The position numbers and the translations under genes were made by a program. The notes beneath the pieces are model-generated. The model saw only the letters and a list, made by a program, of their open reading frames with translations. It was not told where the DNA came from and searched no databases. A stretch of 62,755 nt of DNA from Helicobacter saguini (lineage in GTDB: Bacteria > Campylobacterota > Campylobacteria > Campylobacterales > Helicobacteraceae): assembly GCF_000762875.2 (NCBI RefSeq), contig NZ_JRMP02000016.1, positions 1-62,755 of the forward strand. Reading direction: 5' to 3'. Of the stretch, positions 10,796 to 20,168 are shown piece by piece. The stretch's first letter is position 1. Each line of letters begins with the position of its first letter.

Positions 10796-11863
10796 ATGAA
10801 ACAAATCAAACAAAAAAAAGCCGTGGCGTTATTTAGCGGCGGATTAGATTCTATGATTTCAATGCAGCTTATGGCGGAGCAAGGAATCAAGGTCTATGCG
10901 CTAAATTTCAACATCGGCTTTGGGAGCAATAAAGATAAGAGCGAGTATTTCAAAAATGCCGCCGCGCAAGTGGGCGCTGAGCTAATCCAGATTAATATCG
11001 CAAAGCAGTTTTTTGACAATGTGCTTTTTAAGCCAAAGTTTGGCTATGGGCGGTTTTTTAACCCCTGCATTGATTGTCACGCGAATATGTTTCGCCACGC
11101 TTTTGCTAAGATGGTCGAGCTAGGTGCGGACTTTGCCATTAGCGGCGAGGTGCTAGGGCAGCGACCTAAGAGTCAAAGGCGAGACGCACTAGACCAGGTT
11201 AGAAGCCTTGTGCGGAAAATCGGCGAAGACCCTTTGTATGACAAGATTCTAAGCCGCGATGGTAGCGATGATTCTAAGCCACGCACACTTGATGAGCTGA
11301 TTTTACGTCCGATGTGTGCGAAACTTTTGGCTGAGACTTTCCCTGAAAAAAAGGGCTGGGTAGATAGGGAGAAGCTATTAAATGTAAGCGGTCGCGGGCG
11401 TCACGTCCAACTTGCCTTGCTTGAAAAATATGGCTGGAAATACCATGAAAAGCCAGGTGGCGGCTGCCTTTTGACTGATACATCCGTCTCGCTTAAAATC
11501 AAGGATATGCTAAGCCATCGCGATGTGGTTTTCGATGATGTCGCGCTTTTTAAGGTCGGGCGGTATATGGTGCTTGAAAATGGCGCTAGGCTTGTCATTG
11601 CCCGCAATGATGAGGAAAATAAAAAGCTTGATATAAGCCATGAAAAAATGGATAAAATCGTGCCTTTGAATGTGAAGGGACCCCTTGCGTTATTAGACAA
11701 AAGCGCGACTACAAGCGAAAAAGAGCTAGCTTGCAAAATCGTTTTAAGCTACTGCAAAGCTGAAAGTGATAAGAAATATGACATAACTTTGGGCGATTCT
11801 GCTTTTAGCTTTTCGCCTTTGGCAAGAGAGCAAGCAAGCAAATATTTGTTTTTGAAAGCTTAG
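10796..11863 (+). CDS. PP-loop ATPase, ThiI/MnmA-like tRNA thiolation type
   Basis: 355 residues beginning with the ATP pyrophosphatase loop VALFSGGLDSMIS (residues 11-23). CIDCHANM near residue 91 is a CxxC pair of the kind used in sulfur transfer. GEVLGQRPKSQRRD follows. The C-terminal part (VALFKVGRYMVLENGARLVIARNDEEN) resembles the RNA-binding domain found with ThiI-like and NFACT proteins. It therefore probably activates a uridine or a related base in tRNA with ATP, but the modified position cannot be assigned. The start is preceded by AAAAAAGGAAAGACA. Confidence 0.6.
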   Translation: MKQIKQKKAVALFSGGLDSMISMQLMAEQGIKVYALNFNIGFGSNKDKSEYFKNAAAQVGAELIQINIAKQFFDNVLFKPKFGYGRFFNPCIDCHANMFRHAFAKMVELGADFAISGEVLGQRPKSQRRDALDQVRSLVRKIGEDPLYDKILSRDGSDDSKPRTLDELILRPMCAKLLAETFPEKKGWVDREKLLNVSGRGRHVQLALLEKYGWKYHEKPGGGCLLTDTSVSLKIKDMLSHRDVVFDDVALFKVGRYMVLENGARLVIARNDEENKKLDISHEKMDKIVPLNVKGPLALLDKSATTSEKELACKIVLSYCKAESDKKYDITLGDSAFSFSPLAREQASKYLFLKA

Positions 11864-11870
11864 ATTCTAT

Positions 11871-12485
11871 CTAATCTTTTTTTACCACAACTAACGCTGT
11901 GTTGCCGCCTACAATCTTATCATTTGCTCTAGCTAAACTTTGTAAATTCTTACCTTTTACACTAAGAGTTAAAACTCCAAGATTTAAAAAACCAATTTTC
12001 TCCAAAAAAAGAGCATTTTTACCACTAAATTTTAATCCACAAAATCTAAAAATATAAGGAGTAAGATACATTTCCACATTCAAAGTAACCCCATCTAAAT
12101 TACTAGTTGCACTTAAAATATCACGTGCGTTTAGCATTTTAGTAAAATCATTAAAACCGAAATTAAAAAAACCAAAAGTGTGCGTAATATGGATATTTTG
12201 CAAGTCATTTGGTGAGTAAATGCGTCCATTAAATCGTGGTGAAATATGGAATTTTATTTCATTTTGACTAACTTCAATTTCTTTTATAATGCCACTAATT
12301 GGTGCTACGATAGCATTTGGCATACTTGGAGTAATAATTTTTGAACTACAAAAAAATAGCCAAAGCGGTAAAATTGAAAGAAGAAAAATCGCACCTACAA
12401 TATAACATCCAAAATACAATAAAATGAGCACAAAAATCACAATAACATAAGCTACACTTCTTCCCTCTGGTTCGATAAATCGCAT
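11871..12485 (-). CDS. Membrane protein, possibly phosphatidylserine decarboxylase-related
   Basis: 204 residues with two adjacent membrane segments near the N terminus (about 10-45: AYVIVIFVLILLYFGCYIVG, then IFLLSILPLWLFF). The segment IVAPISGIIKEIEV resembles the start of the Psd catalytic domain (sVvSPaDGkV), and NLGVLTLSVKG and VGGNTALVVV occupy the place of the family's C-terminal strands. The canonical GST processing site is not seen; GGNTAL is in its place. Assignment to the Psd superfamily is tentative. It ends close to the PP-loop gene in convergent orientation. Confidence 0.45.
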   Translation of the reverse strand: MRFIEPEGRSVAYVIVIFVLILLYFGCYIVGAIFLLSILPLWLFFCSSKIITPSMPNAIVAPISGIIKEIEVSQNEIKFHISPRFNGRIYSPNDLQNIHITHTFGFFNFGFNDFTKMLNARDILSATSNLDGVTLNVEMYLTPYIFRFCGLKFSGKNALFLEKIGFLNLGVLTLSVKGKNLQSLARANDKIVGGNTALVVVKKD

Positions 12486-12519
12486 ATTTGTCCTTTGTCA
12501 AAATTACTTTATATTTAAT

Positions 12520-12870
12520 CGGTGTGGCTGTAAGCCGAGTTCTGTTTAGGTAATTATTTATCTATGCAATATTTCGCAATATTGCTTAAGCGAATAGCTA
12601 AAAATTTAAGACTTTCTAACCTGCTATTCTTGCTACGGATTGGGTTTGCATAGCACTTATTGTTGCCAAAAAGTCGGTAGGCTCTTACCCTGCCTTTTCA
12701 CCCTTACCATTATAGAATCTACGTAGGAGTTTATCTGGCAAATTTAAAATGGCGGTATATTTCTGTTGCACTTTCCCTTAGGTTGCCCTAGCCATTTGTT
12801 AAATGGAATCCTAGTCTTATGTAGCTCGGACTTTCCTCTTTTATATAAAAGCAATTACCTACCACACCGC
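12520..12870 (-). ncRNA. rnpB: RNase P RNA
   Basis: The RNA component of RNase P, which matures tRNA 5' ends. The 5' end GCGGTGTGG (12870-12862) pairs with the 3' end CCACACCG (P1 helix). The hallmark GAGGAAAGTCCGAGC lies near 12835 and GAACTCGGCTTAC near the 3' end. The length of about 350 nt fits bacterial type A. A TAGAATCT octamer lies within it near 12713-12720, in a peripheral part. It is divergent from ksgA. Confidence 0.93.
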
Positions 12871-12921
12871 ATAAAATAATAGCAAATAAATTGATATAAT
12901 AAGAAAAATTTAAGGAAAAAA

Positions 12922-14070
12922 ATGAAAAAAAAGAGTAAATTTGCAAAGAAAAATCATATAATTACGAATGTAAAAGCTAAGAAAAGTTTGGGGCAGAATT
13001 TTTTGCAAGATTCTGTTTTGTTAGAAAAAATAGTCCAAGCGATTCCCTTGAATATAGCGGAGTTTATAGAATCTTCTAGCCTTAAAAGCAAGTTAGATTC
13101 TAAAGAAAATATAGAATCTAAGTTGCAAAAAGGCGAATTAGATTCTAAAAAAGTTATAGATTCTATAAGTTTAGATTCTAAAGTTCATAAAGTGGATTGC
13201 CACGAAATTTCTAGCGAAATTTCTCGCAATGACACTAAAAAAGATTCTAAAGTAGATGTTTCGCTTAACGCTCAACATGACGAAAAAAGTTATGAAAATG
13301 CTAACTTAGATTCTATACAAGATTCTAAAAAGGCTAATTTTATAGAATCTAAAATTCGGCTTATTGAAATAGGGATTGGCTTGGGCGATTTAACCAAAAG
13401 GCTAACTAGCAAATATAAATTACTAGCCTATGAAATCGATACTAGATTGATAGATTGTGCTAAAACCACACTAAAAACGCAGCTAGATTCTAGCGATTTA
13501 GTAATCATTCACGCGGATGCTTTAAGCGTAAAAAATGGCGAGAATTACTTATTTCCTAGCGAGTATTTTTTGGTAAGCAATCTCCCTTATTACATTGCAA
13601 CAAACATAATTTTGCAAGCAATAAGAGATGAAAAATGTCGCGGATTTGTCGTTATGCTCCAGCTTGAAGTGGCACGAAAATTTAGCGCCGCTCCAAAGGA
13701 TAGCGAGTTTTGCGCCTTAAGCGTTTTGGCTAGATTAAGGGGAAGTATAAAGTTTTTGTTTTTTGTAGGGCGAGAGAATTTCGTCCCGCAGCCAAAGGTA
13801 GATTCTGCTGTGATTTTGTTTGAATCTTGTGCTTTAAAAAGCCAAAAGATTCCAAAAAATATAGAATCTATTTTAAAAGCCGCATTTGCTAACCCTAGAA
13901 AAAGGCTTTTTAGCAACCTTTTGGCGTATTTAGATTCTAAAAATATAGAATCTAAAAGGCAAATTTTAGAGAATATTTTTCAAATCTTAGGGCTAGATTC
14001 TAACATTCGTCCCCACGAAGTAGATGAGACAATCTATGCAAAATTAGCGTTACTTTTGCAAGAATATTAA
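12922..14070 (+). CDS. ksgA: 16S rRNA dimethyladenosine transferase with inserted low-complexity block
   Basis: KsgA/RsmA dimethylates two adenines near the 16S 3' end using SAM. Family motifs: KKSLGQNFLQDSVLLEKIVQAI (residues 17-38), the SAM site LIEIGIGLGDLTKRL (from about 146), DALSV, VSNLPYYIATNIIL (catalytic NLPY) and PQPKVDSAVI. It has 382 residues against 260-280 for the family. The excess is residues about 47-143, between the entry motif and the SAM motif, made of LDSK/IESK units plus the dispersed elements DCHEISSEISRND and VSLNAQHDE. Another octamer run lies near residues 333-345. It is separated by 11 bases from rnj. Confidence 0.92.
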   Translation: MKKKSKFAKKNHIITNVKAKKSLGQNFLQDSVLLEKIVQAIPLNIAEFIESSSLKSKLDSKENIESKLQKGELDSKKVIDSISLDSKVHKVDCHEISSEISRNDTKKDSKVDVSLNAQHDEKSYENANLDSIQDSKKANFIESKIRLIEIGIGLGDLTKRLTSKYKLLAYEIDTRLIDCAKTTLKTQLDSSDLVIIHADALSVKNGENYLFPSEYFLVSNLPYYIATNIILQAIRDEKCRGFVVMLQLEVARKFSAAPKDSEFCALSVLARLRGSIKFLFFVGRENFVPQPKVDSAVILFESCALKSQKIPKNIESILKAAFANPRKRLFSNLLAYLDSKNIESKRQILENIFQILGLDSNIRPHEVDETIYAKLALLLQEY

Positions 14071-14081
14071 AAGGAGAAAAA

Positions 14082-16475
14082 ATGGAAAATTCACAAAATG
14101 CGAATAACACAGCAAACACAGCAAACAACACGGCGGAAAATCACGCACAGCACCTAAATGCGATATATGGGCAAAAGGCATTACGCAGAGAAGATTCTAA
14201 TATAGAATCTAATATGCAAGATTCTATAGAATCTAATAACGCAAATTTGCATAAAAAGCAAAAGAATTTTAAACGCGATGGGCGAGATTCTAATCGAGAT
14301 TCTAATAATCGAGAATCTAACCGCGAAAACCATCACCGAGATTCTAATCACGCACAAAATAGAGAATCTAAATTCAAAGATTCCAAAAAACAAAAGAATT
14401 TTCACACGCGTGACAATAAAGAGCAAAGAGAATCTAAACACGAAAAGCACGAGCGAGATTCTAAGCACATAGATTCTAAACACGAGCGGCACGACAAAAA
14501 AGACTTTAAACCAAAAAAATGGGTTGGTGAAAATAAACACGCCGCGAAAAATAAAACCAAAGAGCAAGAGCGGCACGAAGATGGCACACGCAAAGTTTTG
14601 CACGCCGATGAGCGAAATAATGTCGGCTTTCACAAAGACTTAAAAAAAGGCGTAGAATCTAATAATAAGATTCAAAAAGGCAGCCTAAATCCGCACCATA
14701 AACTGAATCTAGATTCTAATGCAAAGGTTCGCATTACCCCGCTTGGCGGCTTGGGCGAAATCGGGGGAAATATGACCGTGATTGAAACGCAAAATTCCGC
14801 GATTATCATTGACATCGGTATGAGTTTCCCTGATGATTCTATGCCCGGCGTGGATATTTTAGTGCCAGATTTTAGCTATATAGAATCTATTAAGAATAAA
14901 ATTGATGCGATTATCATCACTCACGCACACGAAGACCACATCGGCGCAGTCCCTTATTTTTTCAAACAATATCAATTTCCACTCTATGGCACGCCGCTTG
15001 CACTTGGACTTGTGGGAAATAAGTTTGATGAGCATGGGCTAAAAAAGTATAAAGAGCTTTTTCACATCGTAGAAAAACGCACACCGGTTAAAATCGGTGA
15101 TTTTGAAATCGAGTGGATACATATCACGCATAGCATTATTGATAGCTCGGCACTAGCTATTCGCACTGAAGCGGGTGTGATTATCCACACAGGCGATTTT
15201 AAAATCGACCATACGCCTATTGATAACTTGCCAACAGACTTGCACCGACTAGCGCACTATGGCGAGGAGGGCGTGATGTTGCTACTTAGTGATTCTACAA
15301 ACTCGCACAAAAGTGGCGTAACGCCTAGTGAAGCAAGTGTAGGACCGACATTTGATAAGCTTTTTAAAGATGCAAAAGGACGCGTGATAATGAGCACATT
15401 TAGCTCAAATATCCACCGCGTTTATCAAGCAATCAAATATGGACTACAATATAATCGCAAAATCGCAGTAATCGGGCGTTCAATGGAAAAAAACTTAGAA
15501 ATTGCACGTGAGCTAGGCTATATAGATTTACCAAGCAACATTTTTATTGAGGCACACGAAGTAATGCAATATCCAGACGAGGAAGTGCTAATCGTTACAA
15601 CAGGCTCTCAAGGTGAGACAATGAGCGCACTATATCGAATGGCAGCGGATGAACATCGCCATATAAAATTGAAGCCCACCGATATTGTGATATTGTCCGC
15701 CAAGGCAATCCCGGGAAATGAAGCAAGTGTAAGTGCAGTGATAAATCTAATCACAAAGCAAGGTGCGAAAGTGGCATACCAAGACTTTAGCGAGATACAC
15801 GTAAGCGGTCATGCGGCGCAAGAGGAGCAAAAATTAATGCTAAGATTAATTAAACCAAAGTTTTTCCTACCCGTGCATGGCGAGTATAATCATATCTCAC
15901 GGCACAAACAAACTGCAATAAGTTGCGGTGTGCCAGAAAAAAACATATATTTAATGGAAGATGGCGACCAAATCGAAGTAAATCCAAACTATATGCGAAA
16001 GGTAAAAAGCGTCAAAACAGGCAAAACCTTTGTGGATAATCAAGTCAATAGAATCTTGCATGATGAAATCATAAATGAGCGAAATCTCCTTGCAAATGAT
16101 GGAATCTTTATTTTGACTTTGCACCTTTCTAAATCATCTAGGGCTATTTTAGAATCTAGAATAAATGTTTTTGGTATCGCAGGACCACATGAGGAAAAAG
16201 AGCTAAATAAAATCGTAAATGACGAACTTCGTGCATTTTTAGCCAACGCAAAGGATAATATCTTTGTAGATTCTAAAACATTAGAAGGCAATTTATTCAA
16301 TTTCTTACGAAAACTTTTATTCAAACAATACAAAAAATACCCCGCCATTCTAGTAAATGTCCTATTCGACGGAGTCTCCCCCAAGCCACCCCACAAAGAT
16401 TCTAAACCCAACTTTATAGAATCTAAAAACACCGATTCTATAAAAGTTACAGAATCTGCAATGAGTGAAAGCTAA
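14082..16475 (+). CDS. rnj: Ribonuclease J with long charged N-terminal extension
   Basis: A metallo-beta-lactamase-fold endo/5'-exoribonuclease, the main mRNA decay enzyme in Helicobacter. The catalytic core starts near residue 216 (VRITPLGGLGEIGGNMTVIE). The metal motif THAHEDHIGAVPYFF is near 280 and later motifs include HTGDFKIDHTP, STFSSNIHRV, GSQGE and PVHGEYNHI. At 797 residues it exceeds the H. pylori enzyme (about 690). Residues 1-215 are a hydrophilic, R/K/H/D/S-rich extension packed with DSN, ESK and DSK units. An N-terminal extension exists in H. pylori RNase J too, so the position is conserved but its sequence here is largely octamer-derived. Confidence 0.93.
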   Translation: MENSQNANNTANTANNTAENHAQHLNAIYGQKALRREDSNIESNMQDSIESNNANLHKKQKNFKRDGRDSNRDSNNRESNRENHHRDSNHAQNRESKFKDSKKQKNFHTRDNKEQRESKHEKHERDSKHIDSKHERHDKKDFKPKKWVGENKHAAKNKTKEQERHEDGTRKVLHADERNNVGFHKDLKKGVESNNKIQKGSLNPHHKLNLDSNAKVRITPLGGLGEIGGNMTVIETQNSAIIIDIGMSFPDDSMPGVDILVPDFSYIESIKNKIDAIIITHAHEDHIGAVPYFFKQYQFPLYGTPLALGLVGNKFDEHGLKKYKELFHIVEKRTPVKIGDFEIEWIHITHSIIDSSALAIRTEAGVIIHTGDFKIDHTPIDNLPTDLHRLAHYGEEGVMLLLSDSTNSHKSGVTPSEASVGPTFDKLFKDAKGRVIMSTFSSNIHRVYQAIKYGLQYNRKIAVIGRSMEKNLEIARELGYIDLPSNIFIEAHEVMQYPDEEVLIVTTGSQGETMSALYRMAADEHRHIKLKPTDIVILSAKAIPGNEASVSAVINLITKQGAKVAYQDFSEIHVSGHAAQEEQKLMLRLIKPKFFLPVHGEYNHISRHKQTAISCGVPEKNIYLMEDGDQIEVNPNYMRKVKSVKTGKTFVDNQVNRILHDEIINERNLLANDGIFILTLHLSKSSRAILESRINVFGIAGPHEEKELNKIVNDELRAFLANAKDNIFVDSKTLEGNLFNFLRKLLFKQYKKYPAILVNVLFDGVSPKPPHKDSKPNFIESKNTDSIKVTESAMSES

Positions 16476-16508
16476 TAGATTCTAAAACACTAACTTTAAA
16501 GCCCTAAA

Positions 16509-17450
16509 ATGCTAAAATTCATCACTTTTAGAATCTTATGGATTATCCCCATACTTTTGCTTAGCTCGTTTGCGATATTCGCACTATTGCGACTAAGCGG
16601 CATTGACCCTGTGATGCAATACATTATCCACTCGCATTTAGAATCTAGCCCCGAGCTAATCGCACAAATAACGCAAGATTTTGGACTTGACAAGCCGCTA
16701 TTAACGCAGTATTTTGCGTGGCTAAGTAATGCAATAAAACTTGACTTTGGCACAAGCTATATTAGTGGTGATAGCGTTAGTGATGATTTTTTCTACTACC
16801 TGCCAAATACGCTCAAACTTGCGGCGTTTGCATTCATTTTGATGTTACTATTTAGCATTCCTATGGGGCTAATTTCCTTTATTTATCGCGACAGGGCGCC
16901 TGATTTTTTCATTCGTTTTATTTGTTTTTTAGGTGTTTCTACGCCATCTTTTTGGCTTGCATTTTTGCTTATTATGCTGTTTTCTATTCACCTTGAATGG
17001 CTACCAGCGCAAGGCTTAGATTCCATCCAGAGCTATATTTTACCCGCTTTTAGTATCGCCTTTATGTCGGCGTGTGTGAATGCGAGAATTATTCGCACAA
17101 ATATGATTGAAAATGCGAATGAACGCCATATTCTTTACGCACAAGCGCGCGGCATCTCAAGTCCTAAAATCGTGCTGAAGCATATTTTTTACAACTCGCT
17201 TTTGCCCGTTGTGACGGCGTTTGGTATGCACTTTGGCGAGATTTTAGGCTGGGCTTTGGTGATTGAGAATATTTTTGTGCTGCCTGGCATTGGGCTTTAT
17301 AGTATTCAGGGCTTTCTTAACCACGATTTCCCTATTATTCAGTGTTTTATCGTTGTTATGTGCCTAATTTTCACGCTTGGCAACTTGGCTGTGGATATTC
17401 TTTACGCATTTTTAGATTCTAGAATCTTGCGTGACATAAATAGTGTATAA
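16509..17450 (+). CDS. ABC transporter permease, DppB/NikB type
   Basis: 313 residues with about six membrane helices and the dipeptide/nickel permease signature. N terminus: FRILWIIPILLLSSFAIFALLRLSGIDP. Central: GVSTPSFWLAFLLIMLFS. The EAA-like loop is ILYAQARGISSPKIVLKHIFYNSLLPVV. The other components (binding protein, second permease, ATPases) are not beside it, so it is an orphan here and the substrate (peptide or Ni2+) cannot be decided. It overlaps no neighbour and lies between rnj and fliQ. Confidence 0.75.
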   Translation: MLKFITFRILWIIPILLLSSFAIFALLRLSGIDPVMQYIIHSHLESSPELIAQITQDFGLDKPLLTQYFAWLSNAIKLDFGTSYISGDSVSDDFFYYLPNTLKLAAFAFILMLLFSIPMGLISFIYRDRAPDFFIRFICFLGVSTPSFWLAFLLIMLFSIHLEWLPAQGLDSIQSYILPAFSIAFMSACVNARIIRTNMIENANERHILYAQARGISSPKIVLKHIFYNSLLPVVTAFGMHFGEILGWALVIENIFVLPGIGLYSIQGFLNHDFPIIQCFIVVMCLIFTLGNLAVDILYAFLDSRILRDINSV

Positions 17451-17480
17451 TTGCAACTTAGATTCTAAAAAAGGAAAAAT

Positions 17481-17747
17481 ATGGAAAATGAGCTTATGTC
17501 ACTAGCTATTCAAACTTATAAAATTACGCTTTTTTTGTCCCTACCTGTGCTACTTGTCGCGCTAATTATGGGGCTTTTAATTAGCATTTTTCAAGCCACA
17601 ACGCAGATAAATGAGATGACTTTAGCCTTTGTGCCAAAGATTTTGGCGGTCGTGGCGATGATTATTTTTACGATGCCTTGGATGCTAAATATGCTTATGG
17701 ATTTTACAAAAATGGTGATTAATTTAATACCAAATATAATTTCATAG
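17481..17747 (+). CDS. fliQ: Flagellar export apparatus protein FliQ
   Basis: 88 residues with two membrane helices (about 15-37 and 50-75), the standard size of FliQ, an inner-membrane part of the flagellar type III export gate. Sequence features such as LSLPVLLVALIMGLLISIFQATTQINEMTL and VPKILAVVAMIIF are diagnostic. It precedes murB by 8 bases, the same gene order as in H. pylori. The start is preceded by AAAAAAGGAAAAAT. Confidence 0.95.
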   Translation: MENELMSLAIQTYKITLFLSLPVLLVALIMGLLISIFQATTQINEMTLAFVPKILAVVAMIIFTMPWMLNMLMDFTKMVINLIPNIIS

Positions 17748-17755
17748 ATTCTAAA

Positions 17756-18769
17756 ATGCAAAAAATCATAATTAATTTTCAAAAATATTCTAGTATTAAG
17801 ATAGGTGGTGAAAATAAAGTTAGCATTATTGAAATGTGTGATGTGGGGGGTAGTTTTGTAAATTTTATAGAATCTAGTTTAGATTCTAAAAAAAACTTAG
17901 AATCTAGCTTGGATATTTTAAAAAATTTGCCCTTAGATTCTAATTTAGATTCTAAAGATTCTAACGTCGAACTTAGTAAAAATAAAACTTCTATTTTTCA
18001 TAATAAAACGCTAAATTTTAACCAAATTTTGCAATCTAAAAAAATCTCAAATATCACTTTAGATTCTAAAAATTTTCACATTATAGGAAAAGGAAATAAC
18101 CTTTTAGTCGCCCCTACTGCTAGTAATCTTGCCATTTTAAGTAATGAATTTAATTATATTAGCGTGTTGCAGAATCTAGATTCTAATATTATAGAAATCG
18201 GCGCTACCGCTCCAAGCGTAAAAGTTTTTTTATTTTTTAAAAAACATAATTTGCAAGGCTTAGAATTTTTGCAACATTTACCCGGCAATATCGGCGGACT
18301 TTGCAATATGAATGCTGGGATGAAAAGTTATGAAATTGCTAACTTTTTGCACTCAATAAATATAAATGGCGAGTGGATAAATGCTAGAGATGCAGGGCTA
18401 ATTTATCGCGGACGTGAAAGCAAAGGCGTGATTTTTGCAGCACGATTTAAGGCGATTAAGGGTTTTCGCAATGATTTGTTAGAATCTTTTAAAAAAATGC
18501 GCACTAATCAGCCAAAAATTGCAAGTTGTGGGAGCTGCTTTAAAAATCCGCCAAATGATTATGCTGGGCGGCTAATTGAGGTTGTGGGGCTTAAAGGTTT
18601 TTTTTTAAATGGTGTAGGTTTTAGTGAAATTCATGCAAATTTTTTAGTGAATAAAAATGTGGGAAACGCTAGTTTCAAAGACGCCATAAACGCCATAAAC
18701 ATCGCAAAATCCCGCGTTAAAGAGCAATTTAACATAACATTAGAATGCGAGGTAAAAATCTGCAATTAA
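17756..18769 (+). CDS. murB: UDP-N-acetylenolpyruvoylglucosamine reductase with inserted block
   Basis: Reduces UDP-GlcNAc-enolpyruvate to UDP-MurNAc in peptidoglycan synthesis, with FAD. KIGGENKVSIIE is near the N terminus, GKGNNLLV binds FAD, LQHLPGNIGGLCNMNAGM contains the flavin loop, IYRGRES carries a conserved Arg, and SCGSCFKNPP holds the catalytic Ser region. It has 337 residues against about 260 in H. pylori. Residues about 33-100 hold most of the surplus, dense in LDSK/LESS/LDSN units just upstream of the FAD loop. Confidence 0.93.
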   Translation: MQKIIINFQKYSSIKIGGENKVSIIEMCDVGGSFVNFIESSLDSKKNLESSLDILKNLPLDSNLDSKDSNVELSKNKTSIFHNKTLNFNQILQSKKISNITLDSKNFHIIGKGNNLLVAPTASNLAILSNEFNYISVLQNLDSNIIEIGATAPSVKVFLFFKKHNLQGLEFLQHLPGNIGGLCNMNAGMKSYEIANFLHSININGEWINARDAGLIYRGRESKGVIFAARFKAIKGFRNDLLESFKKMRTNQPKIASCGSCFKNPPNDYAGRLIEVVGLKGFFLNGVGFSEIHANFLVNKNVGNASFKDAINAINIAKSRVKEQFNITLECEVKICN

Positions 18770-18840
18770 ATTAAAAAAAAGATTCCAAAAACCACAAAAT
18801 TTATTGTTAAAATCTACAGATTCCAAAAACGGAGAAAAAT

Positions 18841-19422
18841 ATGAAAAAAATTTTATTAATAATCTTAGTAATTTTTGCAAATGGTTGCAAAGATAAAATA
18901 AATGTAAGCGAAGAAAATAGCACAAAAGATAGCAAGGAAGAAATAGAGCAACGCCTTGCAAATATCGATGTAGCCCAGCTTCAAGGCTTGCAAGATGTGT
19001 TTGATAATAACATAGAAATTAAGAGTGAAAATAAGCCCATAATGATAATTTTTGGCAATAATTCGTGCAAATATTGCGAGGATTTGAAGCGCGAAATCCG
19101 CACGAACACGGCACTCAAAGACTACATAAAAAGCAATGTGACATCTTATTATGTGAATACGAGTTATAGCAAAAATCATAATGTGGCGTTTATGGGAAAG
19201 AGCCTAGATACGGATAGTTTGTCGCGGCACTATAACCTGTCAAATACGCCGCTGGTGCTGTTTTTAGAGCCAAATGGCGATTTGATTATCAAAATGGTGG
19301 GTTATAACGCCGATTTTTTCCCTAAAATGCTTGAGTTTGCCGCAGATTCTAACAACTATAAAAGCACGAAAGATAGCACAAAACGTATGCAACTTTTTAT
19401 GGATAAATATATTAAATCTTAA
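18841..19422 (+). CDS. Thioredoxin-fold lipoprotein
   Basis: 193 residues with a short lipoprotein leader (KKILLIILVIFANGC, Cys near residue 16 as the lipid site). A thioredoxin fold follows, with CKYC in FGNNSCKYCEDLKRE (near residues 76-82) and a cis-proline in SNTPLVLFLEPNGD. It resembles periplasmic SoxW/DsbD-gamma-like thioredoxins. It probably handles disulfides of envelope proteins. The start follows GGAGAAAAAT. Its 3' end overlaps endonuclease I tail to tail. Confidence 0.8.
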   Translation: MKKILLIILVIFANGCKDKINVSEENSTKDSKEEIEQRLANIDVAQLQGLQDVFDNNIEIKSENKPIMIIFGNNSCKYCEDLKREIRTNTALKDYIKSNVTSYYVNTSYSKNHNVAFMGKSLDTDSLSRHYNLSNTPLVLFLEPNGDLIIKMVGYNADFFPKMLEFAADSNNYKSTKDSTKRMQLFMDKYIKS

Positions 19423-20162
19423 AAAATCTCCTTTATTTTAGTAAAGGCGTATAGAATCTTTGCCTTTTGTATTGCGGCGTTGCGTGCTTTTTCATAGTCA
19501 TTTGGCGGATACATTTTATCCCAAGATTCCATAAGTTTTCGTTCGCTGTCGCTTAAATTTATATCATATTTTTCGCTCATATAAAGGTAGGTGCGCGCAA
19601 TTAAGCCCTTTGAATACTCAGCTGGATAGAATCTGCGCGCCTTAAAATCGCTAAAAACTTGGCAGCCGCCATATTGCGTGTAGGCTAAATCGCGTGGGGC
19701 TTGTGCGTAGCGAAAGTTGTTTCTATCGCCATTAATCTCGCCGATTGCTGGCACTAGATTTTGCAAGTCAGCTTCCATCGCATTAAACTTCGCATCTTCC
19801 TTGCACGCGGCACGTCCGCCACGCCGCCAACAAGCCAAATGCTGCCCAAAATTGTGCGCTGGCATAATATGCTCAAACTCGATTACTTTTGCGCGTTCGT
19901 TTATCGCGCCCTTTTTTGTGTATTTTTTTCGCGGCGAATACACACTAGATTCTATCACTTTTAGCCCATTTTGCGTAATTTCAAAGGGGGCATTGCAGTA
20001 AAAATCATGTGTAAAATCTTGCATTTTCCACGCTTTTTTTAGAATCTTTTTTGCTTCTTTAAAGTCTTTTGGCGTGGCTGTTTGATAAAGATATAAAAAA
20101 TAAATACACGCAAAAATTAATAATAAAAATGTGCTAAAAGTTAGCTTTTTCCTAAGTCTCAT
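19419..20162 (-). CDS. Endonuclease I (EndA/Dns family), exported
   Basis: 247 residues with an N-terminal membrane/signal segment (FSTFLLLIFACIYFLYLY). The family core is EFEHIMPAHNFGQHLACWR (active-site His, residues about 95-113) with GGRAACKEDAKFNAMEADLQNLVPAIGEINGDRNN, the characteristic endonuclease I stretch. It is a periplasmic or secreted nonspecific nuclease. A cysteine pair (CNAPF and CWRRGGRAACK) is compatible with a disulfide. It sits 6 bases downstream of hypB. Confidence 0.92.
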   Translation of the reverse strand: MRLRKKLTFSTFLLLIFACIYFLYLYQTATPKDFKEAKKILKKAWKMQDFTHDFYCNAPFEITQNGLKVIESSVYSPRKKYTKKGAINERAKVIEFEHIMPAHNFGQHLACWRRGGRAACKEDAKFNAMEADLQNLVPAIGEINGDRNNFRYAQAPRDLAYTQYGGCQVFSDFKARRFYPAEYSKGLIARTYLYMSEKYDINLSDSERKLMESWDKMYPPNDYEKARNAAIQKAKILYAFTKIKEIF

Positions 20163-20168
20163 TAGAAT

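Noticed and set aside
16509-17450. Naming the permease NikB.
   Set aside because: The nickel and peptide permeases cannot be told apart here and the rest of the system is missing.
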